Part shown: positions 18,814 through 27,248 of the stretch, one piece after another
Position numbering within the stretch: the stretch's first letter is position 1
How the letters are laid out: each line of letters starts with the position of its first letter
Source of the DNA: Novacetimonas maltaceti
Lineage (GTDB): Bacteria > Pseudomonadota > Alphaproteobacteria > Acetobacterales > Acetobacteraceae
Reading direction: 5' to 3'
Length of the DNA stretch: 64,000 nt
Assembly (NCBI RefSeq): GCF_002906255.1
Contig: NZ_POTC01000004.1
Coordinates: 1 to 64,000, forward strand
Translations under genes and position numbers: made by a program
Notes under the pieces: generated by a model
The model's database searches: none
What the model was told of the DNA's origin: nothing
Seen by the model: only the letters and a program-made list of their open reading frames with translations

Positions 18814-19437
18814 ATGGATAAGTTCACGGTCCTGACGGCGATTGCCGCCCCCCTGCCGCAGGAAAACATCGATACCGACAAGATCATTCCGGCGCGCTTC
18901 CTCAAGACGACGAAGCGTTCGGGCCTTGGCGTGCATGCGTTCGACAGCATGCGCTACAACGCGGACGGGTCGGAAAACCCGGATTTCGTCCTGAACCAGA
19001 ACCCGTACCGCAAGTCGCAGATCCTGATCACGCACGATAACCTTGGCTGCGGTTCGTCGCGTGAACATGCGCCCTGGGCGCTGCTGGATTTCGGCATCCG
19101 CTGCGTCATTGCGCCGTCATTCGCGGATATCTTTTTCAACAACTGTTTCAAGAACGGCATCCTGCCCATCGCCCTGCCGCGCGAGGTGTGCGACGAACTG
19201 ATGGCCGATGCGCGGATGGGCGAGAATTCGCGCATCACCATCGACCTGCCCCGGCAGGTGGTGGTCCGCCCCGACGGGAGCGAGATCCCGTTCGAGGTCG
19301 ATCCCCTGCGCAAGCGCCTGCTGCTGGAGGGACTCGACGATATCGGCCAGACCCTCCAGCACGAGGCCGCGATCGAGGGGTTCGAGGCCCGGCGCAGGCA
19401 TGATGAGCCATGGATGCCGTCCATCACCATTGACTGA
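18814..19437 (+). CDS. leuD: 3-isopropylmalate dehydratase small subunit
   Basis: The 207-residue swivelling small subunit that completes the LeuCD active site. '[14 protein letters not shown]', '[16 protein letters not shown]' and '[17 protein letters not shown]' are all present. It begins one base after leuC, implying tight coupling and equal expression; leuB follows after 34 bp. Confidence 0.98.
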   Translation: MDKFTVLTAIAAPLPQENIDTDKIIPARFLKTTKRSGLGVHAFDSMRYNADGSENPDFVLNQNPYRKSQILITHDNLGCGSSREHAPWALLDFGIRCVIAPSFADIFFNNCFKNGILPIALPREVCDELMADARMGENSRITIDLPRQVVVRPDGSEIPFEVDPLRKRLLLEGLDDIGQTLQHEAAIEGFEARRRHDEPWMPSITID

Positions 19438-19471
19438 CCGTCACCGGTCGCTTTTTCAGCAGGGAGCTGTC

Positions 19472-20587
19472 ATGTCCGAAACCAAGAAACTCCTGATCCT
19501 CCCTGGCGATGGCATCGGCCCGGAAATCATGCGCGAGGTTGCGCGCATCATGGCGTGGATGAGCCGCGCGCGCGGGATCAATTTCGACATCACCGAAGAC
19601 CTGGTCGGTGGCGCGTCGCTGGCGGTCCATGGCGTGCCGATCCGCCAGGAAGTGATTGACGAGGCCCGCGCCGCCGACGCCGTGCTGTTCGGATCGGTGG
19701 GGGACCCGAAATGGGCGTCCGCCGGGTTCGACCGCCGGCCTGAGATCGCGATCCTGAAACTGCGTCAGGAACTCGGCCTGTTCGCCAACCTGCGCCCGGC
19801 CAAGGTGTTCGATGCGCTGGCCGATGCCAGCACGCTCAAGCCCGAAGTGGTGCGTGGGCTGGATATCATGATCGTGCGCGAAACGGTGGGCGGCATCTAT
19901 TTCGGTGAGCCGCGCGGGATCGAGACCCTGCCCGACGGGTCGCGGCGTGGCATCAATACCGAAGTCTATACCACGCCGGAAATCGAACGTGTCGCACGTG
20001 TGGCCTTCGACCTTGCGCGCAAGCGCGACAACCGCGTCTGCTCGGTTGAAAAATGCAACGTGATGGAAAGCGGCCTTCTGTGGAAGGAGGTCGTGACCGA
20101 CCTGCATGCGCGTGAATACGCGGATGTGGAACTGACGCACATGCTGGCGGACAACTGCGCGATGCAGTTGGTGCGCAACCCGCGCCAGTTCGACGTGATC
20201 GTGACCGGCAACCTGTTTGGCGACCTGCTGTCCGACCTTGCCTCCATGCTGACCGGCAGCCTTGGCATGCTGCCTTCGGCCACGCTGGGCGCGGTGGACG
20301 CCAATGGCAGGCGCCCGGCCCTGTATGAGCCGATCCATGGCAGCGCGCCCGATATCGCGGGCAAGGGGCAGGCCAACCCGCTGGCGCAGATCCTGTCGTT
20401 TGCGATGCTGCTGCGTTATTCGTTCAACATGCTTGAAGATGCCGCAATGATCGAGACGGCGGTGGCCAATGTGCTGGCCAATGGCCTGCGCACTCCTGAC
20501 ATCATGAGCCCCGGCATGGCCGTTGTCGGCACCGAGGTGATGGGCGAGGCAGTGGTCCGCGAACTCGACAAGCTCCAGCAGGGCTGA
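19472..20587 (+). CDS. leuB: 3-isopropylmalate dehydrogenase
   Basis: A 371-residue NAD-dependent oxidative decarboxylase, third step of leucine synthesis. '[11 protein letters not shown]' at the N-terminus, '[19 protein letters not shown]' (split), the metal-binding '[29 protein letters not shown]' region and '[15 protein letters not shown]' are diagnostic. ATG 19472 with AGGGAG upstream is used; the frame is open back to 19208 inside leuD but is not coding there. A strong terminator follows. Confidence 0.98.
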   Translation: MSETKKLLILPGDGIGPEIMREVARIMAWMSRARGINFDITEDLVGGASLAVHGVPIRQEVIDEARAADAVLFGSVGDPKWASAGFDRRPEIAILKLRQELGLFANLRPAKVFDALADASTLKPEVVRGLDIMIVRETVGGIYFGEPRGIETLPDGSRRGINTEVYTTPEIERVARVAFDLARKRDNRVCSVEKCNVMESGLLWKEVVTDLHAREYADVELTHMLADNCAMQLVRNPRQFDVIVTGNLFGDLLSDLASMLTGSLGMLPSATLGAVDANGRRPALYEPIHGSAPDIAGKGQANPLAQILSFAMLLRYSFNMLEDAAMIETAVANVLANGLRTPDIMSPGMAVVGTEVMGEAVVRELDKLQQG

Positions 20588-20614
20588 ACCTGAGTCCTGC
20601 GGGGCAACGTGGGC

Positions 20615-20647
20615 AAGCCGCATCTGGTGATCAGGTGCGGCTTTTTT
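20615..20647 (+). terminator. Intrinsic terminator after leuB
   Basis: The stem AAGCCGCA (20615-20622) pairs with TGCGGCTT (20636-20643) around a 13-nt loop and is followed by a T6 tract. It sits 28 bp after the leuB stop and ends the leuCDB transcript. Confidence 0.88.
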
Positions 20648-20668
20648 ATTATGAATGGCTGCTTTCTT

Positions 20669-20815
20669 TCTCAGGGCTCTGCCCTGAAACCCGCCAAAGG
20701 GCATTGCCCTTTGGAAACCATGACTTATCCATGAATCGGGGCTGGGGCTGCCGTAAAGACGTTTTTGGTGAAGCTTTTTTCCAAAAAGCTTCGAAAGACG
20801 CTGCATTCCTGAAAA
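20669..20815. repeat. Dispersed palindromic repeat, copy B
   Basis: Module 1 (20669-20718) has two hairpins, TCAGGGC-TCT-GCCCTGA and CCAAAGGGC-ATT-GCCCTTTGG, and is identical over 50 bp to 40855-40904. Module 2 (from 20761) holds the palindrome GAAGCTTTTT-TCC-AAAAAGCTTC. The third palindrome of copy D is decayed here. It lies between the convergent leuB and response-regulator genes, beyond leuB's own terminator. Confidence 0.92.
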
Positions 20816-20858
20816 AAGTCACCACCCCAAAACTTCATTCGTCATCTGCCAATCGCCC

Positions 20859-21605
20859 TCACAGGCCGGGCTTGAGCACATATCCCTTGCCGCGCACGGT
20901 CTGGAGAAAGCGCGGTTCGCGCGGGTCGGGTTCGATCCGGCGGCGCAGGCGCGTGACCTGCACATCGACGGCGCGTTCGCCGATTTCGTCCATTTCCAGC
21001 GTCTGCGCGATTTCGTGGCGTGACAGCACTTCGTTGGGATGGCGCGCCAGCACCGCCAGCAGCGCGGATTCGCCACCCGTCAGGTGCACGATCCCGTCAC
21101 GACCGCTCAGCAGGCTGCGGGCGGGGTCGAACTCCAGTTCGCCAAGGCGCACGATGCGCAGGTTGTTGGTGGGCGGCGGCGGGGCGAAGCGGCGCAGGTG
21201 CGCCTTGAGCCGCAGCAGCAGTTCGCGCGGCTCGAAAGGCTTGCCGAGGTAATCGTCGGCCCCGGCCTCCAGCCCGATGATCCGGTCTTCCGGCTCCCCG
21301 CGTGCGGTCAGCAGCAGGATGGGGAAATCCAGTCCTTCGTTACGCAGTTCGCGCGTCAGTTCCAGCCCGTTTTCGCCCGGCATGGTGATGTCGAGCACAA
21401 GCGCGTCGGGCTGCATGAAGCCAAGGACCTGCCGCGCCTCATGCGCGGAGGCCGCGGCGCTGACGCGGAATCCCTGTTCGGTCAGGTAGCGTTGCAGCAG
21501 GCGGCGCAGGCGCGGGTCGTCATCGACCACCACGATATGGGCATCCATGTTTGCCGGGTCGCGTGGCGGCATGGTGGGGGATGCGGGACGGGGGGACCTG
21601 TTCAT
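20859..21605 (-). CDS. OmpR-family response regulator
   Basis: A two-component regulator of up to 248 residues: receiver domain ('IVVVDDDPRLRRLLQRYL', phospho-Asp in 'ALVLDITMPGENGLEL', 'LLLTARGE', Lys in 'DDYLGKPFEPREL') then a winged-helix DNA-binding domain ('ERAVDVQVTRLRRRIEPD', 'RFLQTVRGKGYVL'). The ATG at 21605 overlaps the upstream MarR-gene stop (ATGA); an ATG at 21548 just before the receiver core is an alternative. The likely partner is the histidine kinase at 23901-25289 on the other strand, by proximity only. Confidence 0.94.
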   Translation of the reverse strand: MNRSPRPASPTMPPRDPANMDAHIVVVDDDPRLRRLLQRYLTEQGFRVSAAASAHEARQVLGFMQPDALVLDITMPGENGLELTRELRNEGLDFPILLLTARGEPEDRIIGLEAGADDYLGKPFEPRELLLRLKAHLRRFAPPPPTNNLRIVRLGELEFDPARSLLSGRDGIVHLTGGESALLAVLARHPNEVLSRHEIAQTLEMDEIGERAVDVQVTRLRRRIEPDPREPRFLQTVRGKGYVLKPGL

Positions 21606-22156
21606 TCACGACTCCGTTGTGTCTGACCGGGTGCTTGGGCATCGCGATGGCGCGCCATGTTCCGTGATTCCTCTATCAGCCCGCGCATGACCCGGCGGAA
21701 CCCTTCCACCGCAGGCCCCCCGGCCTCGCGATAGACCCGCAGCACGACGTCGCGCTGCCGTTCGAACAGGCGGCGTTCCATTTCATACCCGGCATCGGTC
21801 AGGCGCAGCAGGCGCATGCGCCGGTCACGGCTGCTGGTGTGCTGGTGGACCAGACCGCGCCGCAGGAGGTCATGGAGGGCACGGGCCATGCTTTGCTTGG
21901 TAATCGACAGAATGTCCAGCAGGGCGCCGACGGAAATGTCCGGCTCATTCTTTACGAACTGGAGGATCCGCTGGTGCGCGTGCCCGATCTGCATTTCCTC
22001 CAGCAGGGGATCAAGCAGGCTGGAAAAGCCACGGCAGGCCTGTGTCATCAGCATCTGCGCCTGGCGCATGTCCTCATCGCGCAGGAACAGCAGTTCGACG
22101 CCCGCGTGCGGGCGTGCGGGACGGCTGGCCGGTGGTGGGGGGCGGCGTTCGGTCAA
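21602..22156 (-). CDS. MarR-family transcriptional regulator
   Basis: Up to 184 residues. The winged helix-turn-helix is seen around 'DISVGALLDILSITKQSMARALHDLLRRGLV' (split) and the wing 'SSRDRRMRLLRLTDAGYEME', flanked by the dimerisation helices typical of MarR. The start is uncertain: the frame opens with TTG at 22156; GTG 22099 and ATG 22069 are alternatives, and the conserved fold needs only the later part. It is co-directional with COQ9 (37 bp gap) and overlaps the response-regulator gene by four bases, so the three are probably co-transcribed. Confidence 0.88.
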   Translation of the reverse strand: MTERRPPPPASRPARPHAGVELLFLRDEDMRQAQMLMTQACRGFSSLLDPLLEEMQIGHAHQRILQFVKNEPDISVGALLDILSITKQSMARALHDLLRRGLVHQHTSSRDRRMRLLRLTDAGYEMERRLFERQRDVVLRVYREAGGPAVEGFRRVMRGLIEESRNMARHRDAQAPGQTQRSRE

Positions 22157-22193
22157 GGGCGGGGCATGTGGATGGGGCGGGCCAACGGGTCGG

Positions 22194-22811
22194 TCAGAAC
22201 GGACGCCCCAGCAGGCGGTTCTTCAGCCGGGTGATGCGGGCAATGTCGGCAAGGCGCCGGTCAAGGAATTCCTCCACCGTCGCCATGTTGCCGCCACGCG
22301 CCAGCCAGAACAGCAGCGTGGAGACATAGATTCCCGCCAGCGACGCGCGCTTGGTCATGTAGGTCACGCCCTGCGAATCGTCCCCGGCGGCGGTCCAGAT
22401 GGCGTTGACGCTGCGCGCGATGCTGCGTGCCAGCAGGCGGGCGTGTCCCGGCATCATCAGCACCGACAGGGCATGGCGCACGGCGGGGCGATGGCCTGCG
22501 GCCTGCGTCAGGCGGAACATGATCGCCGCGCGCACCCGGCGGCTGAGCTTGCGCGAATGGAAACCGTGCGCCGCCGCAAGCATGTCGCGGTCGGCCAGGT
22601 CGAAATACGCCTCCGCCACTTCGGCGATGCCACCGGGGAACAGCAGGTCGGCATCCTCGCCCGCGACCTGTTTCAGGGTGGCCATGGACCATTCGCGCTG
22701 TCCCACGCCCTCCATCATGCGGCGCAGGGCGGCGTCACGCGCGGGGGAATGATCGACGGCGGGGGGCTGCAGGCACGATGTGGCCGATGCCGTGATGAGG
22801 GAGCCGATCAT
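22194..22811 (-). CDS. COQ9-family ubiquinone biosynthesis protein
   Basis: A 205-residue COQ9 homologue, the lipid-binding helper of ubiquinone hydroxylation. The TetR-like helical fold is seen in 'WSMATLKQVAGEDADLLFPGG' (split) and the COQ9 core in 'SVNAIWTAAGDDSQGVTYMTKRASLAGIYVSTLLFW' (split; about 140-170). The family is known in alphaproteobacteria as the protein transcribed divergently from rpsU, and the arrangement here agrees, with def interposed. Its ATG overlaps the def stop by four bases. Confidence 0.92.
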   Translation of the reverse strand: MIGSLITASATSCLQPPAVDHSPARDAALRRMMEGVGQREWSMATLKQVAGEDADLLFPGGIAEVAEAYFDLADRDMLAAAHGFHSRKLSRRVRAAIMFRLTQAAGHRPAVRHALSVLMMPGHARLLARSIARSVNAIWTAAGDDSQGVTYMTKRASLAGIYVSTLLFWLARGGNMATVEEFLDRRLADIARITRLKNRLLGRPF

Positions 22812-23344
22812 GCCTGCTGTTCTCCGTAACGTGTCATTTCAGTGTCAAACCCCATCTTCCGCAGGTCGTTCATCCGCATCGGATATAATATGCCGTTCAG
22901 GTGATCATATTCATGTTGCATGACATTCGCCACAAATCCCGATGCCGTGCCCTCCAGCCGCTGTCCCCGCGCGTCCAGCCCGTGATAGGCGATGCGGGTG
23001 TGCCGCGGCACCCATCCGCGCAGGCCCGGAATCGACAGGCATCCCTCCAGCCGCAGGACCGTTTCGTCGCCGATCGGCGTGATGTGCGGGTTGATCAGGA
23101 CCTGCGGGCCGCAGGGCTGGTCATCGGGCGCGCCGGTGCTGCGCGCGGCAGGCACGCGATAGACGAACACCCGGCAGGAGCGGTGGACCTGTGGCGCGGC
23201 AAGGCCCACCCCGCCCGCATCCTCCATCGTCTCCACCATGTCGGCCACCAGGCGCGCGATGTCGGGGGACGCGGGGTCTTCCACCGCGTCCGCGCGGCGC
23301 AGCAGCACGGGATGGCCCATCCGGGCGATCTTGAGCAGGGTCAC
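22808..23344 (-). CDS. def: Peptide deformylase
   Basis: A 178-residue metallo-enzyme that removes formyl from nascent chains. All three motifs are present: 'GVGLAAPQV', 'EGCLSIPGLRGWV' and the metal site 'QHEYDHLNGILYP'. The start is set at GTG 23344: AAAGGAG lies about 10 nt upstream, and the protein then opens 'TLLKIARMGHPVLL', the usual beginning in alphaproteobacteria. The frame is open to 23509 but the upstream part matches nothing, and an ATG at 23365 lacks a ribosome site. It is coupled to COQ9 (ATGA). Confidence 0.95.
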   Translation of the reverse strand: MTLLKIARMGHPVLLRRADAVEDPASPDIARLVADMVETMEDAGGVGLAAPQVHRSCRVFVYRVPAARSTGAPDDQPCGPQVLINPHITPIGDETVLRLEGCLSIPGLRGWVPRHTRIAYHGLDARGQRLEGTASGFVANVMQHEYDHLNGILYPMRMNDLRKMGFDTEMTRYGEQQA

Positions 23345-23456
23345 GGTGGCGTTGCTCCTTTGCATCTGGTGGCATGAAAACGCATCATCTGCGTCGTGTG
23401 CATGGGACGGTCGTGAAATAACCTGTGCGCAGGCGGTGTAAAACCACCGGAAAGAT

Positions 23457-23486
23457 TTGTATTGCCGGATCGGGCTGTGATATAGG
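23457..23486 (+). promoter_or_regulatory. Predicted promoter of rpsU
   Basis: TTGTAT (23457-23462) and TATAGG (23481-23486) are 18 bp apart, about 114 bp before the rpsU start codon, in the divergent def-rpsU gap. Motif match only. Confidence 0.4.
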
Positions 23487-23599
23487 TGCGGCCCGTTTGG
23501 GAATCGCACGCAGGGAATGGCCTCGGGCGGTCATCCCCCATTACAGATACCCATCGCCGCCGGCGCAAGTGACGGCTTACAGCAGGAGTTGACGACCCA

Positions 23600-23803
23600 G
23601 TGCAGGTTCTCGTTCGTGATAATAACGTCGATCAGGCTCTCAAGGCCCTCAAGAAGAAGATGCAGCGTGAAGGCATCTTCCGGGAAATGAAGCTGCGTCG
23701 GCACTATGAAAAGCCGTCTGAACGCAAGGCGCGTGAAGCCGCTGAAGCCGTGCGCCGTGCGCGCAAGATGGAGCGCAAGCGTCTGGAACGCGAAGGGTTC
23801 TGA
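23600..23803 (+). CDS. rpsU: 30S ribosomal protein S21
   Basis: A 67-residue, strongly basic S21 ('[20 protein letters not shown]', '[20 protein letters not shown]'), needed for initiation on the 30S subunit. It starts with GTG at 23600, with CAGGAGTTG about 12 nt upstream. A strong terminator follows 33 bp after the stop, so it is mainly a single-gene transcript. Divergent from def-COQ9. Confidence 0.97.
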   Translation: MQVLVRDNNVDQALKALKKKMQREGIFREMKLRRHYEKPSERKAREAAEAVRRARKMERKRLEREGF

Positions 23804-23835
23804 TCTGTTTTCAGATACCGGGCATCGCCCGTGGG

Positions 23836-23869
23836 AAAAGCCGACTTCCGTATGGGGTCGGCTTTTTTT
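23836..23869 (+). terminator. Intrinsic terminator after rpsU
   Basis: The stem AAAAGCCGAC (23836-23845) pairs with GTCGGCTTTT (23857-23866), an 11-nt loop between, followed by more T. A textbook rho-independent terminator separating rpsU from the histidine kinase gene. Confidence 0.92.
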
Positions 23870-23900
23870 ATGCCGGGTGCCCCGGATCACGGGATGATCC

Positions 23901-25289
23901 ATGAAACAGCCTGCCGATCCCCCGCCACCGGCCGAAGGGCGGTCCACTGTGGGGCGTTACCTGGACCGCCTGGTGCGCCGCGTGCTGCCGCGTTCGCTGC
24001 TGGGGCGGATGCTGCTGATCGGGTTCATTCCCCTGCTGGTGACGCAGGGGATCTCGCTCGAACTGTTTTACGGCAATTACCTCAAGATCGTCTCGCGGCG
24101 GCTGTCGGCGGGCGTGGTGAACAATATCGCCATGACCATCGACATCATGGAACGCTATCCCACGCCATCGGACCGTGCGTGGATCCTGCGTGACGTGCGC
24201 GATCGCGCGCAGCTTCACATGACATGGCGCGAAGGGGAAAGCCTGCAGCGTGTGGGGTCGAACCATGTGCTGGGGCCGGTGGATGACGACCTTGTGCGTG
24301 ACCTGCGCGTTGCGATCGGGCGCTCGGCCTTCGTGGACTGGAAAAGTGACCGCCATATCGTGTCGGTCTTCATCCAGATGCCCGACGGGGTGCTGCGTGT
24401 CGATACGCCGCGCAAGCGACTGGAAGTGGCGCCGGTCTGGCTGTTCGTCGCATGGGCGACAGGCAGCGCGCTGCTGCTGTTCTGCATCGCGGCCTTTTTC
24501 ATGCGCAACCAGGTGCGTGCCATCCGGCGGCTGGCGCGGGCGGCGGAACTGTTCGGGCTGGGGCGCGACATCGACCCGATCCACCCCGAAGGCGCGCAGG
24601 AGATCCGCAAGGCGGCAGTGGCCTTCAACCGCATGCGCGACCGCATCTTCCGCTTTGTGGAGCAGAGGACATCCGTGCTGGCGGGTGTATCGCACGACCT
24701 GCGCACGCCCCTGACGCGCCTGCGGCTGACGCTGGCGATGATGCCGCGCCAGGGAACGGTCCGGGCCGAGGACCTGCAACCCGATATCGAGGACATGGTG
24801 GCCGATGTCGGGGAGATGGAGCGCATGATCGAAGGCTACCTGTCCTTTGCGCGGGGGGAGGGGGCGGAGATCCCGTCGATGGTCGATGTGCGCGAACTGC
24901 TGGAGGAGGTCGCGACGGCGGCCCGTCGTGCCGGTGCGCGCGATATCGGCGTCCATGTCACGCGCCCGCTCTGCATCGTGGTGCGTCCGGCCGCGTTCCG
25001 GCGCGTGCTGGCGAATATCATCGACAATGCACGCCGCCATGCCATCCATATCAGCCTGAGCGCGCGCAAGAAGCGCTCGGGCACGGTCATCTATGTCGAT
25101 GATGACGGGTGCGGGATTGACGAATCACGCCGCGAGAGCGTCTTTCGCCCCTTTGAAAGCGGGCGCGATGGGGGAACCGGGCTGGGCCTGGCCATCGCGC
25201 GCGACATCATCCATGCGCATGGGGGCGAAATCCGGCTGGACAGCAGTCCGTCGGGCGGCCTGCGCGTGCGGATTGTCATCCCGGACTGA
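23901..25289 (+). CDS. EnvZ-like sensor histidine kinase
   Basis: A 462-residue inner-membrane kinase. A first membrane segment ('MLLIGFIPLLVTQGISLELF', about 38-57) and a second ('VWLFVAWATGSALLLFCIAAFF', about 180-200, split) flank a periplasmic sensor of about 120 residues; a HAMP linker follows. The phospho-accepting His is in 'VSHDLRTPLTRLRL', the N-box is 'NIIDNARRHA', and the G-boxes are 'DDDGCGIDE' and 'GGTGLGLAIARDI'. It is alone in its transcript after rpsU; the OmpR-type regulator at 20859-21605 is the nearest partner. The signal sensed is unknown. Confidence 0.94.
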   Translation: MKQPADPPPPAEGRSTVGRYLDRLVRRVLPRSLLGRMLLIGFIPLLVTQGISLELFYGNYLKIVSRRLSAGVVNNIAMTIDIMERYPTPSDRAWILRDVRDRAQLHMTWREGESLQRVGSNHVLGPVDDDLVRDLRVAIGRSAFVDWKSDRHIVSVFIQMPDGVLRVDTPRKRLEVAPVWLFVAWATGSALLLFCIAAFFMRNQVRAIRRLARAAELFGLGRDIDPIHPEGAQEIRKAAVAFNRMRDRIFRFVEQRTSVLAGVSHDLRTPLTRLRLTLAMMPRQGTVRAEDLQPDIEDMVADVGEMERMIEGYLSFARGEGAEIPSMVDVRELLEEVATAARRAGARDIGVHVTRPLCIVVRPAAFRRVLANIIDNARRHAIHISLSARKKRSGTVIYVDDDGCGIDESRRESVFRPFESGRDGGTGLGLAIARDIIHAHGGEIRLDSSPSGGLRVRIVIPD

Positions 25290-25369
25290 AATCCTGAAAG
25301 CGGGGAAGGGCTTGGGGGTGCCTTTTGCGATCTCACACAGGCCATGCCCCATGACGTGGGGCGTCAGGA

Positions 25370-25939
25370 TCAGGGCAGGCTGTTGCCCTGGCCGCCATGG
25401 CCCGGACCGCCGTTCATGCTGTTCATCGGGCCGGTGCTGCCGCCATAGGTGCTGGTCATCTGGCTCATGGGGTTGTAGCGGCCCACGTTGCCAAGGATCT
25501 GCTGCATGATGTTGATCTTCGTGCCCGGCGTCGGCGTCTTGCCCATCGCCATGCTGACATAGCGCGCATCATCCTTGTGCAGGGTCCGCAGGTTGCGCAG
25601 GATCCCGCCCTGGTCAAACGTCAGGACCACGACCTGCTGCTTGTCGATATGGGGGAAGCTGATGGGGGCCAGCGTCTGGCGCATGGAGATGTAGATCCAC
25701 GTATTGTCATCGAACGTCGCGCGGCTGGTGGGGGAGCCGAGGAGGTCCATGACATCGGAACGTGAACTCGTGCCGGTCTTGAGCTGGTTGTAGTCATCCG
25801 CCTGCACGAGGGAGCCGCGCTGGATCACGCTTGGCTTGAACGCGACGCATCCCGACAGCGACAGGCCAACCCCGATGACAGCGCACGAAAACAGGCGTAA
25901 GGATCGGGGGCGGGAAAAGATGTGCTGCGCTGGCCTCAT
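25370..25939 (-). CDS. bamE: Outer-membrane assembly lipoprotein BamE (SmpA/OmlA family)
   Basis: A 189-residue lipoprotein with signal 'LRLFSCAVIGVGLSLSG' and lipobox Cys at about residue 31. The SmpA/OmlA domain covers about 45-130: 'LKTGTSSRSDVMDLLGSPTS', 'DDNTWIYIS' and 'QQVVVLTFDQGGILRNL' are its typical strands. It stabilises the BamABCDE complex inserting beta-barrels. The last 50 residues are Gly/Met/Asn-rich and beyond the family core. Divergent from the DUF177 gene; its end converges with the kinase gene, with no repeat in the 80-bp gap. Confidence 0.9.
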   Translation of the reverse strand: MRPAQHIFSRPRSLRLFSCAVIGVGLSLSGCVAFKPSVIQRGSLVQADDYNQLKTGTSSRSDVMDLLGSPTSRATFDDNTWIYISMRQTLAPISFPHIDKQQVVVLTFDQGGILRNLRTLHKDDARYVSMAMGKTPTPGTKINIMQQILGNVGRYNPMSQMTSTYGGSTGPMNSMNGGPGHGGQGNSLP

Positions 25940-26156
25940 GATCGGATAAAGCGTCCTGGTAAGATGCTGCAGATAGACAGTCCGACCTTCCGGGTGCCTT
26001 ATTGGTCAAATGAAGTCAATCGCAGATCGGATGCGAAGGCGGAAAAACACTTCCGTCCTCCCTGCGGGTGCCGTGACGGGCGCCCGGCATGCCCGTTGGC
26101 CCGGCATGCCCCCCATGGCCGGGGGCGTACCGGAATTGCAGGAGAAGACACGAGTT

Positions 26157-26705
26157 ATGGATCCAGAATTTTCCCGTCGCGTCCCGGTGGGACGCATCGC
26201 GGCCAAGGGCATGGAAACCTCCATCGAGGCCACGCCCGAGGAATGCAGGGCCCTTGCGCGGCGTTTCGGGATCCCCGCGATCCGCGACCTCGCCTGCCGT
26301 TATCGCCTTGTGCCCGGTGCGCAGGGGGAAGTGATGGCCGAAGGGTGGCTGACGGCGCATGTGACGCAGGAATGTGTCGTAAGCCTTGAGCCGTTCGAGG
26401 ACGCCGTCGCCGAATCCTTCACCGTGCGCTGCATCCCGGCGGAACGCTTCCGCGAGGATGACGAGCTTGATCCCTTCAGCATCGACGAAGTGCCCTATGA
26501 GCGCGAGATGATCGACCTTGGCGAACTCGCGGCGGAGGAGTTGTCGCTGGGGCTCGACCCCTATCCGCACAAGCCCGGAAGCGCCATTCCCGTCGAGTTG
26601 CTCGATGTGGAGGAGGACGGCGATACGGACGCGGACGGGGAAGGGGAAGCGCCGAAGCGCCAGCCTTTCGCCGCCCTTGCGGAGCTGAAAAAAAAGCATA
26701 ACTGA
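26157..26705 (+). CDS. YceD/DUF177 family protein
   Basis: A 182-residue acidic protein of the YceD (DUF177) family, linked in bacteria and plastids to 23S rRNA accumulation. The motif 'GWLTAHVTQECVVSLEPFEDAVAESF' (split; about 60-85) and the acidic 'ELAAEELSLGLDPYPHKPGS' near the C-terminus are characteristic. ATG 26157 has AGGAGAAG upstream; the frame opens earlier at 26010 without similarity. It precedes rpmF-plsX-fabH, its usual neighbourhood. Confidence 0.93.
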   Translation: MDPEFSRRVPVGRIAAKGMETSIEATPEECRALARRFGIPAIRDLACRYRLVPGAQGEVMAEGWLTAHVTQECVVSLEPFEDAVAESFTVRCIPAERFREDDELDPFSIDEVPYEREMIDLGELAAEELSLGLDPYPHKPGSAIPVELLDVEEDGDTDADGEGEAPKRQPFAALAELKKKHN

Positions 26706-26875
26706 GGCGTGCGGGCGCGCCTTGGGGGCGGGTGGCATCCGGCGGATCGCAAGATCGTCTCTTGCGGAATGTCGGATCGTCTGCTAGAGCGCCCCCCTCA
26801 ATTGTTGATAACTGACCGGGTGACACCTCGCTGGCGTTACCGGGTTGTGATCCCAGATCGGAGGGGCCCAGGCCC

Positions 26876-27079
26876 ATGGCTGTACCTAAGAGAAAAACCT
26901 CGCCGTCCCGTCGTGGCATGCGTCGCAGCCATGCTGCGCTGCCCGTGCAGGCACATGCGGAATGCTCCAACTGCGGCGAGCTGAAGCGTCCGCACCATGT
27001 CTGCAGCCATTGCGGGCATTATGACGGCCGCGAAGTCGCATCCGCAGGCAAGGCGCTGAAGACCGCGGTCCGCGCCTGA
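26876..27079 (+). CDS. rpmF: 50S ribosomal protein L32
   Basis: A 67-residue L32 opening '[17 protein letters not shown]'. It keeps four Cys-type zinc ligands in '[18 protein letters not shown]', so it is the zinc-binding (C+) form. It sits in the conserved DUF177-rpmF-plsX-fabH order that ties ribosome and lipid synthesis. A GGAGGGG lies about 12 nt before the ATG. Confidence 0.98.
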   Translation: MAVPKRKTSPSRRGMRRSHAALPVQAHAECSNCGELKRPHHVCSHCGHYDGREVASAGKALKTAVRA

Positions 27080-27248
27080 TCCACGTTCGACGTGGTCACC
27101 TGTCGGGACGGGAGATGCCATTGACATGGCGCGGGAATGCCACAGGCAGGCGTCCCCGCCCGTCCGGATTGCGCAGGGGAATGCTGCATGAAGGGGTTGC
27201 ACCCTTTCGGCACTTGCGCGTTTTACCTTCACCCGGCACAAGACGAGC

